Source: Pilimelia terevasa (GTDB lineage Bacteria > Actinomycetota > Actinomycetes > Mycobacteriales > Micromonosporaceae). From it: a stretch of DNA of 64,000 nt. The notes below the pieces were generated by a model that worked only from the letters and a program-made list of their open reading frames with translations, was not told where the DNA came from and made no database searches. Below, in pieces: positions 36,777-46,054 of the stretch (its first letter is position 1; each line of letters begins with the position of its first letter). The stretch is from contig NZ_BMQC01000020.1 in assembly GCF_014647915.1 (NCBI RefSeq), forward strand, positions 1 to 64,000, read 5' to 3'. A program made the position numbers and the translations under genes.

Positions 36777-37628
36777 TCAGCTTCTCCGCCCTCCGCGCCG
36801 ACGCCCCTCGCGCCGGTCACCGCCTCGCTCGTCGGGACGGCCGCCGCGCCGGGCCGCCGACCGCCGTTCCGACCCGCGCGCGGGTCGCTCCGCACCTGCC
36901 ACCACTCGTTCCCGCACTGTCACCACCACCGTCGCCGGCGGGTCGATCACACCCACCCCGCACCGCCGTACCGACGGCGCCGCGCCGCCGAGCGCCCGCA
37001 CGGCGTCCGCGTGCGCGGCGACCTCCTCGTCGGCTGCCGCCCCCTTCAGGGCGAGCACCCGGCCGCCGACCGCGGCCAGCGGCAGGCACCAGCCGGCGAG
37101 CCGGTCCAGCGACGCGACCGCGCGGGAGGTGACGACGTCGGCCGGCAGGCCGATGCCCGGCACGTCGACCACGTCCTCCGCGCGTCCGCGGACGACCCGG
37201 ACCTGCTCCGACAGCCCCAGTTCCGTAACCGTCTCCGCGAGGAATTCGGTACGGCGCAGCAGCGGCTCGACCAGCGTTATCCGCAGGTCGGGTCGTGCCA
37301 CTGCCAGGACGATACCGGGCAAACCAGCGCCGGTACCGATATCGACAACATACGCCTCATTAGGGATTAATTCGCCCAGAACGGCGCAGTTCAGTAGGTG
37401 CCGTTCCCAGATCCGCGGCGCCTCCCGAGGCCCGACCAGGCCGCGGACCACCCCGTCGCCGGACAGCTTGCGGGCGTAGGAGACGGCCAGCGGCAAGCGG
37501 TCGCCGAACAGCGAACCGGCGGCCGCCGACCAGCGCCCGGGGTCCCCGGGGTCCGTCGGCAGGCCGGCGTCGTCCCCGGCGTCGACCGGCGGACCCGGCG
37601 TCCCGAGTTCCCCGGGCGTGGCCGACAC
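36777..37628 (-). CDS. rsmG: 16S rRNA (guanine527-N7)-methyltransferase
   Basis: 283 residues from GTG 37628, two bases downstream of the khpB stop, so translation is coupled. It methylates G527 of 16S rRNA with SAM. The conserved GPREAPRIWERHLLNCAVLG and SAM-binding VVDIGTGAGLPGIVLAVARP and LVEPLLRRTEFL are present, as is DVVTSRAVASLDRLAGW. A Pro/Gly-rich N-terminal 40 residues and an Arg-rich C-terminal tail of about 45 residues extend it beyond the usual 210-240. Loss of RsmG in other actinomycetes gives low-level streptomycin resistance. Confidence 0.93.
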   Translation of the reverse strand: MSATPGELGTPGPPVDAGDDAGLPTDPGDPGRWSAAAGSLFGDRLPLAVSYARKLSGDGVVRGLVGPREAPRIWERHLLNCAVLGELIPNEAYVVDIGTGAGLPGIVLAVARPDLRITLVEPLLRRTEFLAETVTELGLSEQVRVVRGRAEDVVDVPGIGLPADVVTSRAVASLDRLAGWCLPLAAVGGRVLALKGAAADEEVAAHADAVRALGGAAPSVRRCGVGVIDPPATVVVTVRERVVAGAERPARGSERRSAARRGGRPDERGGDRREGRRRGGRRS

Positions 37629-37630
37629 CG

Positions 37631-38353
37631 TCAGGCCGGGTGGACGACGATGCGCCGGTTGGGCTCCACGCCCTCCGACTCGCTCTGCACACCGTCCGCC
37701 GCGTTCACGACATCGTGCACGCACTTGCGCTCGAACGCCGACATCGGCTCCAGCCGCAGCGCCTCGCCGGACTCGCGGACCTTCTCGACCGCGGTCCGGG
37801 CGACCCCGGCCAGCTCCTTGCGGCGCCCCGCGCGGAAACCGCCGACGTCCAGCAGGAGCCGACTCGGCGCGCCGGTCTGCCGGTACACGGCCAGGCGGGT
37901 CAGCTCCTGGAGCGCCTCCAGGGTCGCGCCGCGCTGGCCGACGAGGTTCTGGAGGCGGCCGCCGACGACCTCCACGACCGGCCGGCCGCTGGAGACCAGC
38001 TCGTCGATGTCGCCGTCCATGTCGAGGATGTCGAGCAGGCCCTCGATGTAGTCGGCGGCGATCTCGCTCTGTGCGAACAGCTCGGTGTCGCTCGGGCCGC
38101 GGCGGCCCCCCTCGGCGTCGCCGTCCTCCGCCTTGTCCTCGCCGTCGTCGTCGCCCTCGTCCTCGGCGTCGTCGCCGTCCTCGTCCTCGTCGCCCTCGTC
38201 CTCGGCGTCGGTGTCGGCCTGGTGGGCGGCGGTCGCGCGCGGCGCGGCGCCCTCGTCGCCGTCGGCCGGGTCGCCGGTGGGCGCCGCGGCGCGGGTGTCG
38301 GTGTCGTCGGCGGGCGCGTCGGGCTCGGTGTGGGGAGCACTCGTCTCGGTCAC
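37631..38353 (-). CDS. khpB: RNA-binding protein KhpB (Jag), KH and R3H domains
   Basis: 240 residues from GTG 38353, with GGAG upstream; an ATG at 38398 is the alternative. Residues 1-85 are extraordinarily acidic (long Asp/Glu runs such as EDEGDEDEDGDDAEDEGDDD). The KH domain (GRPVVEVVGGRLQNLVGQRG) and the R3H domain (LEPMSAFERKCVHDVVNAAD) follow, so the fold is complete but the N-terminal Jag domain is replaced by the acidic tail. It binds RNA, probably as a KhpA-KhpB complex acting on cell-wall and division mRNAs. The position after yidC is typical. Confidence 0.93.
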   Translation of the reverse strand: MTETSAPHTEPDAPADDTDTRAAAPTGDPADGDEGAAPRATAAHQADTDAEDEGDEDEDGDDAEDEGDDDGEDKAEDGDAEGGRRGPSDTELFAQSEIAADYIEGLLDILDMDGDIDELVSSGRPVVEVVGGRLQNLVGQRGATLEALQELTRLAVYRQTGAPSRLLLDVGGFRAGRRKELAGVARTAVEKVRESGEALRLEPMSAFERKCVHDVVNAADGVQSESEGVEPNRRIVVHPA

Positions 38354-38517
38354 GTTGTCATCTCCGTTGTCCGCGGTACGCGTGCACGTCCCGCTCATCG
38401 GCGTCCTCCGGGTCGGGCGGCTGGCCGCCGTCGCCGGTCCGTCTGCTGGCCGTCGCGACGGCCCTCGCCCACCGCAGGCCGGGCGCCGGATCCGGCCGCA
38501 CCTCGCCTGTGGCGGAC

Positions 38518-39429
38518 CTAGCCCTTGCGCTTGCCCGCGTTCTTCTTCGGGTTGGCCGGCCGCGCGCCGGGCTTGGGGGCCAGCGCCTTGGCCGCCTCGC
38601 TGGGCGGGGCCTTGGCCGCGGCGACGACCTCGCCCTGCTTGTTCAGGTTCAGCGGGGGGTACTTCTTGAGCACCCACTGCTGCTGCCCGAGCGAGAAGAG
38701 GTTGTTCACCACCCAGTAGATGATCACACCTAATGGGAAGATTGCGCCGGAGATGAGCAGGGACGCCGGAAAGCCGTAGAGCATCAACTTCTGGATCATC
38801 CGCTGCTGCGGCTCGGCCGCCCAGCCGGTCTTGAGGATCATCTGCTTGGTGGTCAGGTAGGTGGTGGCCACCATCACCAGCGCCAGTGCCCCGACGACGA
38901 TCTGGACCGTCATCGAGCTGGCGTTCATCAACGCCAGATCCTCGGCGCTGGACCGGAACTTCGCCGCGATCGGCGCGCCGAACAGCCGCGCGTCCACCGC
39001 GCCCTCGAACTGGGGGAGCGACCAGCCGTACAGGACCTTGTACTTCACGTCGGTCTTCGACGCGTTCAGGAAGTTCAGCACGTGGTACAGCGAAATGAAC
39101 ACCGGCGCCTGGATCAGCATCGGCAGGCAGCCGCCCAGCGGGTTCGCCTTCTCCTTGCGGTAGAGGGCCATCACCTCGCGCTGGAGGGTCTCCGGGTCGC
39201 TCTTGTGCTTCGCCCGCAGCTCGGTGATCTGCGGCGCCAGCGCCTGCATCGCGCGCTGGCTCTTGATCGACTTCATGAACAGCGGGAACAGCACGATCCG
39301 CAGCGTCACGACGACGAAGATGATCGCGAGGATCCACGACCAGTTGGCCCCTGTACCGGCGGCGTCCCACACGCCGTGCCAGCTCAGCAAAATCCACGAG
39401 ATGGCCGTATAGAGCCAGTCGAGACTCAA
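38518..39429 (-). CDS. yidC: Membrane protein insertase YidC
   Basis: 303 residues from TTG 39429, which overlaps the yidD stop (TTGA). It inserts and folds membrane proteins, with or without Sec. The N-terminal helix lies in [20 protein letters not shown], then [20 protein letters not shown], the charged region [40 protein letters not shown], and the final helices around [20 protein letters not shown]. The C-terminal tail is Lys/Pro/Ala-rich and probably binds ribosomes. This is the short Gram-positive-type protein without the large periplasmic domain. Confidence 0.95.
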   Translation of the reverse strand: MSLDWLYTAISWILLSWHGVWDAAGTGANWSWILAIIFVVVTLRIVLFPLFMKSIKSQRAMQALAPQITELRAKHKSDPETLQREVMALYRKEKANPLGGCLPMLIQAPVFISLYHVLNFLNASKTDVKYKVLYGWSLPQFEGAVDARLFGAPIAAKFRSSAEDLALMNASSMTVQIVVGALALVMVATTYLTTKQMILKTGWAAEPQQRMIQKLMLYGFPASLLISGAIFPLGVIIYWVVNNLFSLGQQQWVLKKYPPLNLNKQGEVVAAAKAPPSEAAKALAPKPGARPANPKKNAGKRKG

Positions 39430-39704
39430 TGCACTGCTCCCGTCAGCTCCCGGTGTACAGCGTCGTCCCGGGGCGGGGGCACCGGGTCGTACCCGCCGGG
39501 GTGGTAGGGGTGGCACCGCAGCAGGCGCCAGGCAGCGAGGGCACTGCCGCGGAGGGCGCCGTGCCGCGCCACCGCCTCCTGGGCGTACGCGCTGCACGAC
39601 GGGTAGAACCGGCACCGCGCGGGCAGGGCCGGACTCACCCAACGACGGTACGCGACGAGTGCCAGGCCGATCATGCGGGCGGCGGGTGTCGCGCGGCGGG
39701 TCAC
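39426..39704 (-). CDS. yidD: Membrane protein insertion efficiency factor YidD
   Basis: 92 residues from GTG 39704, overlapping the rnpA stop by four bases. The family signature is intact: [39 protein letters not shown], and [16 protein letters not shown]. It is a small amphipathic protein that helps YidC-dependent insertion. It is part of the rpmH-rnpA-yidD-yidC cluster, with overlapping reading frames on both sides. Confidence 0.95.
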   Translation of the reverse strand: MTRRATPAARMIGLALVAYRRWVSPALPARCRFYPSCSAYAQEAVARHGALRGSALAAWRLLRCHPYHPGGYDPVPPPRDDAVHRELTGAVH

Positions 39705-40093
39705 TGCCGGCCCCGCGGGCGGCGCGGCCGGGCCGCCGCCGCGAGCGCGGCGTCGAGGTCGGCACCCAGCGCCGGGTAGGCCGCCGCGGCCGCCGACGGG
39801 AGCGCCCGCACGACGACGTCGGTCCCCCCGGGCAGCGCGCCCAGGCGGTCGGCGGCCAGGTGCCGCAGCCGGCGCCGGACCCGGTTGCGGACCACGGCCC
39901 CACCGACGGCCTTGGACACGACAAAGCCGACGCGTACCGGCAGCTCAGGGCTACCCGGACGCGTCGGCTCCGGTGGCGTCTGCGCGACGGCCGCCAGGTG
40001 GACGACGAGCGTCCCCCGACCGGCCCGCCGGCCGAGGCGGATCACCGCAGCGAAGTCGGCACTGTGCCGCAGTCGGCACGCCGCGGGAACCAC
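39701..40093 (-). CDS. rnpA: Ribonuclease P protein component
   Basis: 130 residues from GTG 40093. It is the protein cofactor of the tRNA 5'-processing ribozyme. The N-terminus [20 protein letters not shown] and the RNR motif [19 protein letters not shown] are diagnostic. The C-terminus is Ala-rich. It starts 26 bp after rpmH, in the same transcript, and overlaps yidD by four bases. Confidence 0.95.
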   Translation of the reverse strand: MVPAACRLRHSADFAAVIRLGRRAGRGTLVVHLAAVAQTPPEPTRPGSPELPVRVGFVVSKAVGGAVVRNRVRRRLRHLAADRLGALPGGTDVVVRALPSAAAAAYPALGADLDAALAAAARPRRPRGRQ

Positions 40094-40119
40094 GCCTACA
40101 TCCCGGCGTCGACCTGGCG

Positions 40120-40257
40120 TCAGGCCGAGAGGCGGGCGCGGCCCTTGGACCGGCGCGTCGAGATGATCGACCGGCCGGCCCGGGTGCGCATACGCAGCCG
40201 GAAGCCGTGGGTCTTCGCGCGCCGACGGTTGTTCGGCTGGTACGTCCGCTTGCTCAC
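40120..40257 (-). CDS. rpmH: 50S ribosomal protein L34
   Basis: 45 residues from GTG 40257: [20 protein letters not shown] followed by [21 protein letters not shown], the invariant L34 sequence. It is the first gene of the minus-strand rnpA-yidD-yidC-khpB-rsmG cluster and diverges from dnaA. Confidence 0.97.
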   Translation of the reverse strand: MSKRTYQPNNRRRAKTHGFRLRMRTRAGRSIISTRRSKGRARLSA

Positions 40258-40834
40258 GTCAGGCTCTCCGTCATCCTCGCTCCTGGCCGTGCCGGCCACG
40301 AGCTGGTCCGTGGTGCCCGCTGTCGCCCTCCGACACCGGACCCGCGGGTCCGCGCGCCGCCGGACGCGCCGCCGAGACGGCACCGCCAGGTGGCACCGCC
40401 GGACGGATCACCACGGCCGCAGGGTCGCGGCCGGATTCACCGGGTCGGGTCCACCGTGTCAAGGAACAGCAAGCAAGTGGCCACGATAGCAAAGCCGTCC
40501 CGGTGCCCGGCGCCCGGCTCCCACCCGCGGTCCGCGACCTGTGGATAACCGACGGTGGTCGGCGTCCGCCGCCGCGCGCCGGACGCCGAATCTCCGGCGT
40601 GACCTGCCAGGTCTGTCCGAATCCCCACTCACTGAACTGGACGAACTACCGTTAAACCGGACAGAACTACGGCCGGCTGCGTTGTCCACAGCCGCCCCCC
40701 ACCGTGCCGCGCGTGGCCGACCGCCCTGTGGATAACCTGTGGACAAGACCGGCGTCCGCGCTGGCCACCCCGCGGCGTCGCCGGTGGGCGGGGCGCGACC
40801 GGTACGGCGGCGAACGGGAGGGGGTGGCAACCGC
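40258..40834. other. rpmH-dnaA divergent intergenic region
   Basis: No gene. It contains the promoters of rpmH and dnaA and, in its right half, four DnaA boxes described separately. The frames that stay open are noncoding in composition. Confidence 0.6.
40540..40746. promoter_or_regulatory. DnaA boxes in the dnaA promoter region
   Basis: Four exact nonamers: TTATCCACA-type at 40540-40548 and 40727-40735, TTGTCCACA-type at 40682-40690 and 40738-40746, the last two only two bases apart. They precede the dnaA start by 90-300 bp and probably mediate DnaA autoregulation and/or belong to a bipartite origin. Confidence 0.85.
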
Positions 40835-42982
40835 GTGGCGGATCCGACGGACCTCGGCGCGGTGTGGGACGCCGCCACCGACACCCTCGCCGACGAGATC
40901 ATCTCCAGGCAGCAGCGGGCGTACCTGCGGCTGACCCGGCTGCGCGCGATCGTCGAGGACACGGCGCTGCTGTCGGTCCCCGACTCGTTCACCCGGGACG
41001 TCATCGAGTCCCGGCTCCGCCCGGCGATCACCGAGGCGCTCTCCCGGCTACTGGGTCGGCCGATCCAGGTGGCAGTCACCGTCCGCAACCCGGACGGTCC
41101 CGCGGCCGCCGCGCCGACCGAAACCGCACCTATATATTCCCCGCCGACATCCCCGCCCGCGCCGCCACCGTACGTACCGACGCCGCACGGCGCCGTACCG
41201 GAGCGCGCGCCCGCCGGCCCGGCCTTCCCCGGGCCCACCGGCTCGGCCCAGATCCCGTACCGCGACCCCGCCGCGCCCCCCCGCGCCGACGCCCCGGCGC
41301 CGTACCCGACGCGCGACCCGCGCCACCGCGACGCCCTGCCCGGCGCCCACGACGGATCGGCCCGCCACGACGGCCCCGCGGGCGAGGACCACGCGCCCCG
41401 GCCGACCGCCGGGCCCCCGGCCCGCCCGGACCAGCGACCGGGCGACGCGGCGGCGCCCGGCGCCCGCCCGTACCGCGGCGACCCCACGGCCTCCTACCGG
41501 GACGCCGCGCCGCCCGACGACGCGCCCACCGGCTCCGCGCAGGTCCCGTACCGCGCCCCCGGCTACCCCGACGCACCGCCGCAGTTCGACCAGGCGCCCC
41601 CCTTCGACCCGGCGGCGCCGTTCGACTCAGCGCCCCCCTTCGACCCGGCCACCCGGTTCGACCCCGCCGCCCAGTTCGACCGCCGGGCGCCCTTCGACTC
41701 CGGGCCGACCTTCGGCGGCAGCTCCCACGGCGGCGGGGCGCGCGTCGTCACGCCGCCCGGGGGTACCACCGCCGCGGCCGCGGCCCGCATCCCGGCGGGA
41801 CGGCTCGCGCCGGACCCGCTGTTCGCGCCGCACCACGACGACACCCCACCGGACAACGGCCCGGGCCGGGCCGGCGCCCGCGACGGCCGCGACGCCGCCA
41901 TGCGGGACCTGCGCCGCTCACCCGCCGGCCCCGAGGCGGGCGGCAACCGGCTCAACCCGAAGTACACCTTCGAGACGTTCGTCATCGGCTCGTCGAACCG
42001 GTTCGCGCACGCCGCGGCCGTCGCCGTCGCCGAGTCGCCGGCCAAGGCGTACAACCCGCTGTTCATCTACGGCAGCTCCGGCCTCGGCAAGACCCACCTG
42101 CTGCACGCGATCGGGCACTACGCGACGACGCTGGGCAACGCGCGCTCGGTGCGGTACGTCAGCACCGAGGAGTTCACCAACGACTTCATCAACTCGCTGC
42201 GCGACGACAAGACCAGCGCGTTCCAGCGCCGGTACCGCGACGTCGACATCCTGCTGATCGACGACATCCAGTTCCTGGAGACCCGCGAGCGGACCCAGGA
42301 GGAGTTCTTCCACACGTTCAACACGCTGCACAACGCCAACAAGCAGATCGTGATCACCTCGGACCGCGGCCCCAAGCAGCTCGCCACCCTGGAGGACCGG
42401 CTGCGCACCCGGTTCGAGTGGGGCCTGCTCGCCGACATCCAGCCCCCGGACCTGGAGACGCGGATCGCGATCCTCCAGAAGAAGGCGGCGCAGGAGCGGC
42501 TCTCGGCGCCGCCGGACGTCCTGGAGTTCATCGCCTCGCGGATGTCCTCGTCGATCCGGGAGCTGGAGGGCGCGCTGATCCGGGTCACCGCGTTCGCCAG
42601 CCTGACCCGGTCGCCGGTACAGATGTCGGTGGCGGAGGAGGTCCTGCGGGACTTCATCCCGGCCGAGGACGGCGAGGCGCCGGAGATGAGCGCCGACCAG
42701 ATCATGGCGCAGACGGCGGACTACTTCGGCGTCACGCTGGAGGACCTGCGCGGCCACTCGCGGTCGCGGGTGCTGGTGAACGCCCGCCAGGTGGCCATGT
42801 ACCTGTGCCGCGAACTGACCGATCTCTCCCTGCCCCGGATCGGCCAGGCGTTCGGCGGGCGCGACCACACGACGGTGATGCACGCCGATCGCAAGATCCG
42901 TCAGCAGATGGCGGAGCGGCGCTCGCTGTACAACCAGATCGCGGAACTGACCAACCGGATCAAGCAGATCGAGACCCGCTGA
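40835..42982 (+). CDS. dnaA: Chromosomal replication initiator DnaA
   Basis: 715 residues from GTG 40835; GGGAGGGG lies 11 bases upstream. Domain I (1-90, [20 protein letters not shown]) leads into a very long Pro/Ala-rich domain II (about 90-370). Its second half repeats PFD-containing units ([20 protein letters not shown] and onward). Domain III has Walker [16 protein letters not shown] (near 412) and Walker [13 protein letters not shown]; domain IV ends with [18 protein letters not shown], the DnaA-box reading signature. It melts oriC and loads helicase. Streptomyces-like DnaA proteins also have a long domain II, but the PFD repetition is unusual. Confidence 0.97.
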   Translation: MADPTDLGAVWDAATDTLADEIISRQQRAYLRLTRLRAIVEDTALLSVPDSFTRDVIESRLRPAITEALSRLLGRPIQVAVTVRNPDGPAAAAPTETAPIYSPPTSPPAPPPYVPTPHGAVPERAPAGPAFPGPTGSAQIPYRDPAAPPRADAPAPYPTRDPRHRDALPGAHDGSARHDGPAGEDHAPRPTAGPPARPDQRPGDAAAPGARPYRGDPTASYRDAAPPDDAPTGSAQVPYRAPGYPDAPPQFDQAPPFDPAAPFDSAPPFDPATRFDPAAQFDRRAPFDSGPTFGGSSHGGGARVVTPPGGTTAAAAARIPAGRLAPDPLFAPHHDDTPPDNGPGRAGARDGRDAAMRDLRRSPAGPEAGGNRLNPKYTFETFVIGSSNRFAHAAAVAVAESPAKAYNPLFIYGSSGLGKTHLLHAIGHYATTLGNARSVRYVSTEEFTNDFINSLRDDKTSAFQRRYRDVDILLIDDIQFLETRERTQEEFFHTFNTLHNANKQIVITSDRGPKQLATLEDRLRTRFEWGLLADIQPPDLETRIAILQKKAAQERLSAPPDVLEFIASRMSSSIRELEGALIRVTAFASLTRSPVQMSVAEEVLRDFIPAEDGEAPEMSADQIMAQTADYFGVTLEDLRGHSRSRVLVNARQVAMYLCRELTDLSLPRIGQAFGGRDHTTVMHADRKIRQQMAERRSLYNQIAELTNRIKQIETR

Positions 42983-43400
42983 CCCTCCGGTCGCCGTGCA
43001 TTCGTCCCGCGTCGGGTCTCCGGTCCCGGCGTGTCCGCCCGCTGTCGATCCCGACGGGCCGGCGCGCATTGGTCCGGGGCGACCCCGGCCCCGCGGGTTT
43101 CCGGTGATGCGGGTTCGCCGCGCCGAGCCGGTTGCTGTCCGCCGAGGATGATGCCATCGACCCGCAAGCGCCGGGGCACAGACGGGAGCTTCCCGCACCC
43201 GCAGGAGCCATGTTCCTTGCCTTCCCCGGGCCGGCGTGACGCCCGCCTCCGCCACCCGCATGGGGGATTCGCGTGCGCCCGGTGACGTGGTTCGCCCGCA
43301 TTCGCGGCATCAGCTACTTCCCGCCGCGCCCCGTACGCCGTCCACCGCCCGGCCGCCCGCCGGCTCCGAGACCTGTGGACGGCGGACTTATCCACAGGTC

Positions 43401-43592
43401 CTGGGGATAAGTCTGGGGATAACCTGTGGATATCTTGTGGACGGCGTGTGGATAACTTTCGGCCGTCCACACATGTGGATCTTCCTGTGGATTCAATGTG
43501 GATAAACCTGTGGACAAACCGGCTGGTAATTGCCACGTCAAAGATCAAGCCTGGGGATAACCCTGGGGATAACCTGTGGATATCTTGTGGAC
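43401..43592. repeat. Duplicated 42-bp DnaA-box module within oriC
   Basis: 43401-43442 and 43551-43592 match at 40 of 42 bases, each with the order TTATCCCCA-type, TTATCCCCA-type, TGTGGATAT, TGTGGAC box, all on the same strand and at exactly 150-bp offset. The intervening segment carries other boxes. Confidence 0.9.
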
Positions 43593-43736
43593 AACTGCCG
43601 TCTGCCTGTGGACAGCCTGTGGACAAAAAATCGGCCTGTGGACAAGTCGCCGGGTTATCCCCAGGCTGTCCACAGGCCGTCCACAGGGCCGAAACTCGTT
43701 GACCAGGGGAAACGGCGGTTATCCACAGTATCCACA

Positions 43737-43805
43737 GGACCTACTATTACGACTAACCAGATTTCTATAGGGAAGAAAGATCAAAATCGGGCGAAGAAAG
43801 ATCCA
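43737..43805. other. Candidate DNA unwinding element
   Basis: The richest A/T run in the origin (CTACTATTACGACTAACC, then TTTCTATAGGG and AGAAAGATCAAAATC) begins directly after the last DnaA boxes and lies just before dnaN. Its composition and position fit a DUE; this is inferred from composition only. Confidence 0.5.
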
Positions 43806-43944
43806 CAACTCGCGGTCCGCGGGCCGAATGCCGATCACCGAGAAGCGGGGGGCGGGTGTGCGGCCGCCGGTCCGGCGCCCTAAGGTGCCTGGGTACACCG
43901 CACCACCGACGATCCCGACCGGGGCCTGAGGCCGGAGGCAGCGC

Positions 43945-45078
43945 ATGAAGTTCCGAGTCGAGCGCGACGCACTCGCCGACGCCGTGGCATGGACGGCCAA
44001 GAGCCTGCCCAGCCGCCCGTCCGTCCCCGTCCTCGCCGGGGTCATGCTGCGCGTCGCCGACGGGGTGCTGGACGTCTCCGGCTTCGACTACGAGGTCTCC
44101 AGCCAGGTCACCGTCGAGGTCCAGCCCGACGCCGACGGCGCTGCCCTGGTCTCCGGCCGGCTGCTCGCCGAGATCACCAAGGCGCTGCCGGCCAAGCCCG
44201 TCGACATCGCCGCCGTCGGCACCCACCTCGAACTCGTCTGCGGCAGCGCCCGCTTCACGCTGCCGACGATGCCCGTCGAGGACTACCCCAGCCTCCCGGC
44301 GATGCCCGACAGCGCCGGTACCGTCGAGGCCGCCACGCTCGCGGCCGCCGTCGCGCAGGTGGCCATCGCCGCCGGGCGCGACGAGACGCTGCCGATGATG
44401 ACCGGCGTCCGGGTGGAGCTGAAGGGCAGCACCCTGACTCTCCTGGCCACGGACCGGTACCGGCTGGCGCTGCGCGAGATCCCCTGGTCGCCGGGCGACC
44501 CCGACGTCGACCTGCACGCCCTGGTACCCGCCCGCACCCTCGCCGACACCGCCAAGACCCTCGGGCCGCTCGGCGGCGACGTCACCCTCGCCCTGGCCCA
44601 GGGCGGCGCGGGCGAGGGCATGATCGGCTGGTCCGGCGGCACCCGGCGGACCACCAGCCGGCTGCTCGACGGCGCGAACTACCCGCCGGTGCGCTCCCTG
44701 TTCCCGGACGGCCACGCCAGCCAGGCCAGGGTCGGCGTGGCCGCGCTGACCGAGGTCGTCCGCCGGGTGGCGCTGGTCGCCGAGCGGACCACGCCGGTCC
44801 GCCTCAGCTTCGGCGAGGACGGGCTCGTCGTGGAGGCCGGCGGCACCGAGGACGCCCGCGCCAGCGAGGCGATGGACGCCGAGTTCACCGGCGAGGCGCT
44901 GACGATCGCGTTCAACCCGCAGTACCTGCTGGACGGGCTCGGCGCACTGGGCAGCCCCACCGCCGTGCTGTCGTTCGTCGACGCCTTCAAGCCAGCGGTG
45001 ATCTCGCCCGCAGCCGAGGACGGCGAGATCGTTTCGGGCTACCGTTACCTGATCATGCCGATCCGGGTCGCCCGCTGA
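43945..45078 (+). CDS. dnaN: DNA polymerase III sliding clamp (beta subunit)
   Basis: 377 residues from ATG 43945, with GGAGGCAG upstream. It forms the ring that tethers DNA polymerase to DNA. It shows the three repeated clamp domains: MKFRVERDALADAVAWTAKS, PVLAGVMLRVADGVLDVSGF, the middle TDRYRLALREIPW with the conserved TDxxRL, and the C-terminal YRYLIMPIRVAR of the hydrophobic client pocket. Confidence 0.97.
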   Translation: MKFRVERDALADAVAWTAKSLPSRPSVPVLAGVMLRVADGVLDVSGFDYEVSSQVTVEVQPDADGAALVSGRLLAEITKALPAKPVDIAAVGTHLELVCGSARFTLPTMPVEDYPSLPAMPDSAGTVEAATLAAAVAQVAIAAGRDETLPMMTGVRVELKGSTLTLLATDRYRLALREIPWSPGDPDVDLHALVPARTLADTAKTLGPLGGDVTLALAQGGAGEGMIGWSGGTRRTTSRLLDGANYPPVRSLFPDGHASQARVGVAALTEVVRRVALVAERTTPVRLSFGEDGLVVEAGGTEDARASEAMDAEFTGEALTIAFNPQYLLDGLGALGSPTAVLSFVDAFKPAVISPAAEDGEIVSGYRYLIMPIRVAR

Positions 45079-45184
45079 TCCGTACCGGCACCGGGCTCCG
45101 GTCCGACCGGAGCCGCCGCGACGGCCGGCACCCGAGTGACCAGGGACGATGCCCGGTCGGACAACGACAAGGGGAGACCGAACG

Positions 45185-46054
45185 ATGCAGCTCGGACTGG
45201 TGGGCCTCGGCAAGATGGGCGGCAACATGCGCGACCGCCTGCGGGCGGCGGGGCATGAGGTTGTCGGGTACGACCGCAACGCGGAGGTCTCGGACGTCGG
45301 CAGCCTCGCCGACCTCGTCGGCCGGCTGGAGTCGCCGCGCGCCCTGTGGGTGATGGTGCCCGCGGGCGTCACCGAGGCCACCATCAACGAACTCGCCGGC
45401 CTGCTGGACGAGGGCGACATCGTCATCGACGGCGGCAACTCCCGCTTCTCCGACGACGGCCCCCGCGCCGAGCGCCTGGCCGCGAAGGGCGTCGGCTACC
45501 TCGACTGCGGCGTCTCCGGCGGCGTCTGGGGCCGCGAGGAGGGCTACGCCCTCATGGTCGGCGGCGACGCCGGCCTGGTGAAGCACCTCATGCCGATCTT
45601 CGAGTCGCTCAAGCCGAGCGGCCGGTACGGCTTCGTGCACGCGGGCGGGGTCGGCGCCGGCCACTACGCCAAGATGGTCCACAACGGCGTCGAGTACGGC
45701 CTGATGCACGCGTACGCCGAGGGCTTCGAGCTGCTCAGCAAGTCCGAGGTCGTCACCGACGTACCGGCCGTCATCAAGTCCTGGCGCGAGGGCTCGGTCG
45801 TCAAGTCCTGGCTGCTGGACCTGCTCGACCGGGCGCTCGACGACGACCCGGAGCTGGCCGGGCTGCGCGGGTACGCCGACGACACCGGCGAGGGCCGCTG
45901 GACCGTCGAGGAGGCGATCCGGCTGGCCGTCCCGATGCACGTGATCGCGGCCTCGCTGTTCGCGCGCTTCGAGTCCCGGCAGGACGACTCCCCCGCGATG
46001 AAGGCCGTCGCCGCGCTGCGCCAGCAGTTCGGCGGGCACGCCGTGAAGCGCTAG
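45185..46054 (+). CDS. gnd: 6-phosphogluconate dehydrogenase, decarboxylating (short type)
   Basis: 289 residues from ATG 45185. It oxidises and decarboxylates 6-phosphogluconate to ribulose 5-phosphate. The NAD(P) loop MQLGLVGLGKMGGNMRDRL and substrate motif VIDGGNSRF, then CGVSGGVWGREEGYALMVGG and the catalytic Lys region GAGHYAKMVHNGVEYGLM are intact. At 289 residues it is the GntZ/YqeC-like short type. Its stop is immediately followed by the recF ATG, with no gap, so it is in the recF operon; its location between dnaN and recF is characteristic of some actinomycetes. Confidence 0.95.
   Translation: MQLGLVGLGKMGGNMRDRLRAAGHEVVGYDRNAEVSDVGSLADLVGRLESPRALWVMVPAGVTEATINELAGLLDEGDIVIDGGNSRFSDDGPRAERLAAKGVGYLDCGVSGGVWGREEGYALMVGGDAGLVKHLMPIFESLKPSGRYGFVHAGGVGAGHYAKMVHNGVEYGLMHAYAEGFELLSKSEVVTDVPAVIKSWREGSVVKSWLLDLLDRALDDDPELAGLRGYADDTGEGRWTVEEAIRLAVPMHVIAASLFARFESRQDDSPAMKAVAALRQQFGGHAVKR

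Larger units (their letters stand above)
42983..43944. other. Origin of replication oriC (dnaA-dnaN intergenic)
   Basis: A 962-bp noncoding region. About twenty DnaA-box-like nonamers lie in 43373-43740: exact TTATCCACA-type at 43388, 43447, 43497 and 43719; TTGTCCACA-type at 43509, 43586, 43618 and 43637; TTATCCCCA-type at 43402, 43414, 43552, 43564 and 43655; plus weaker variants. Boxes occur in both orientations and are often paired at short spacing. Two 42-bp modules are repeated exactly 150 bp apart. The left third (42983-43370) has no boxes. Initiator DnaA is expected to melt the AT-richer right edge. Confidence 0.95.
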
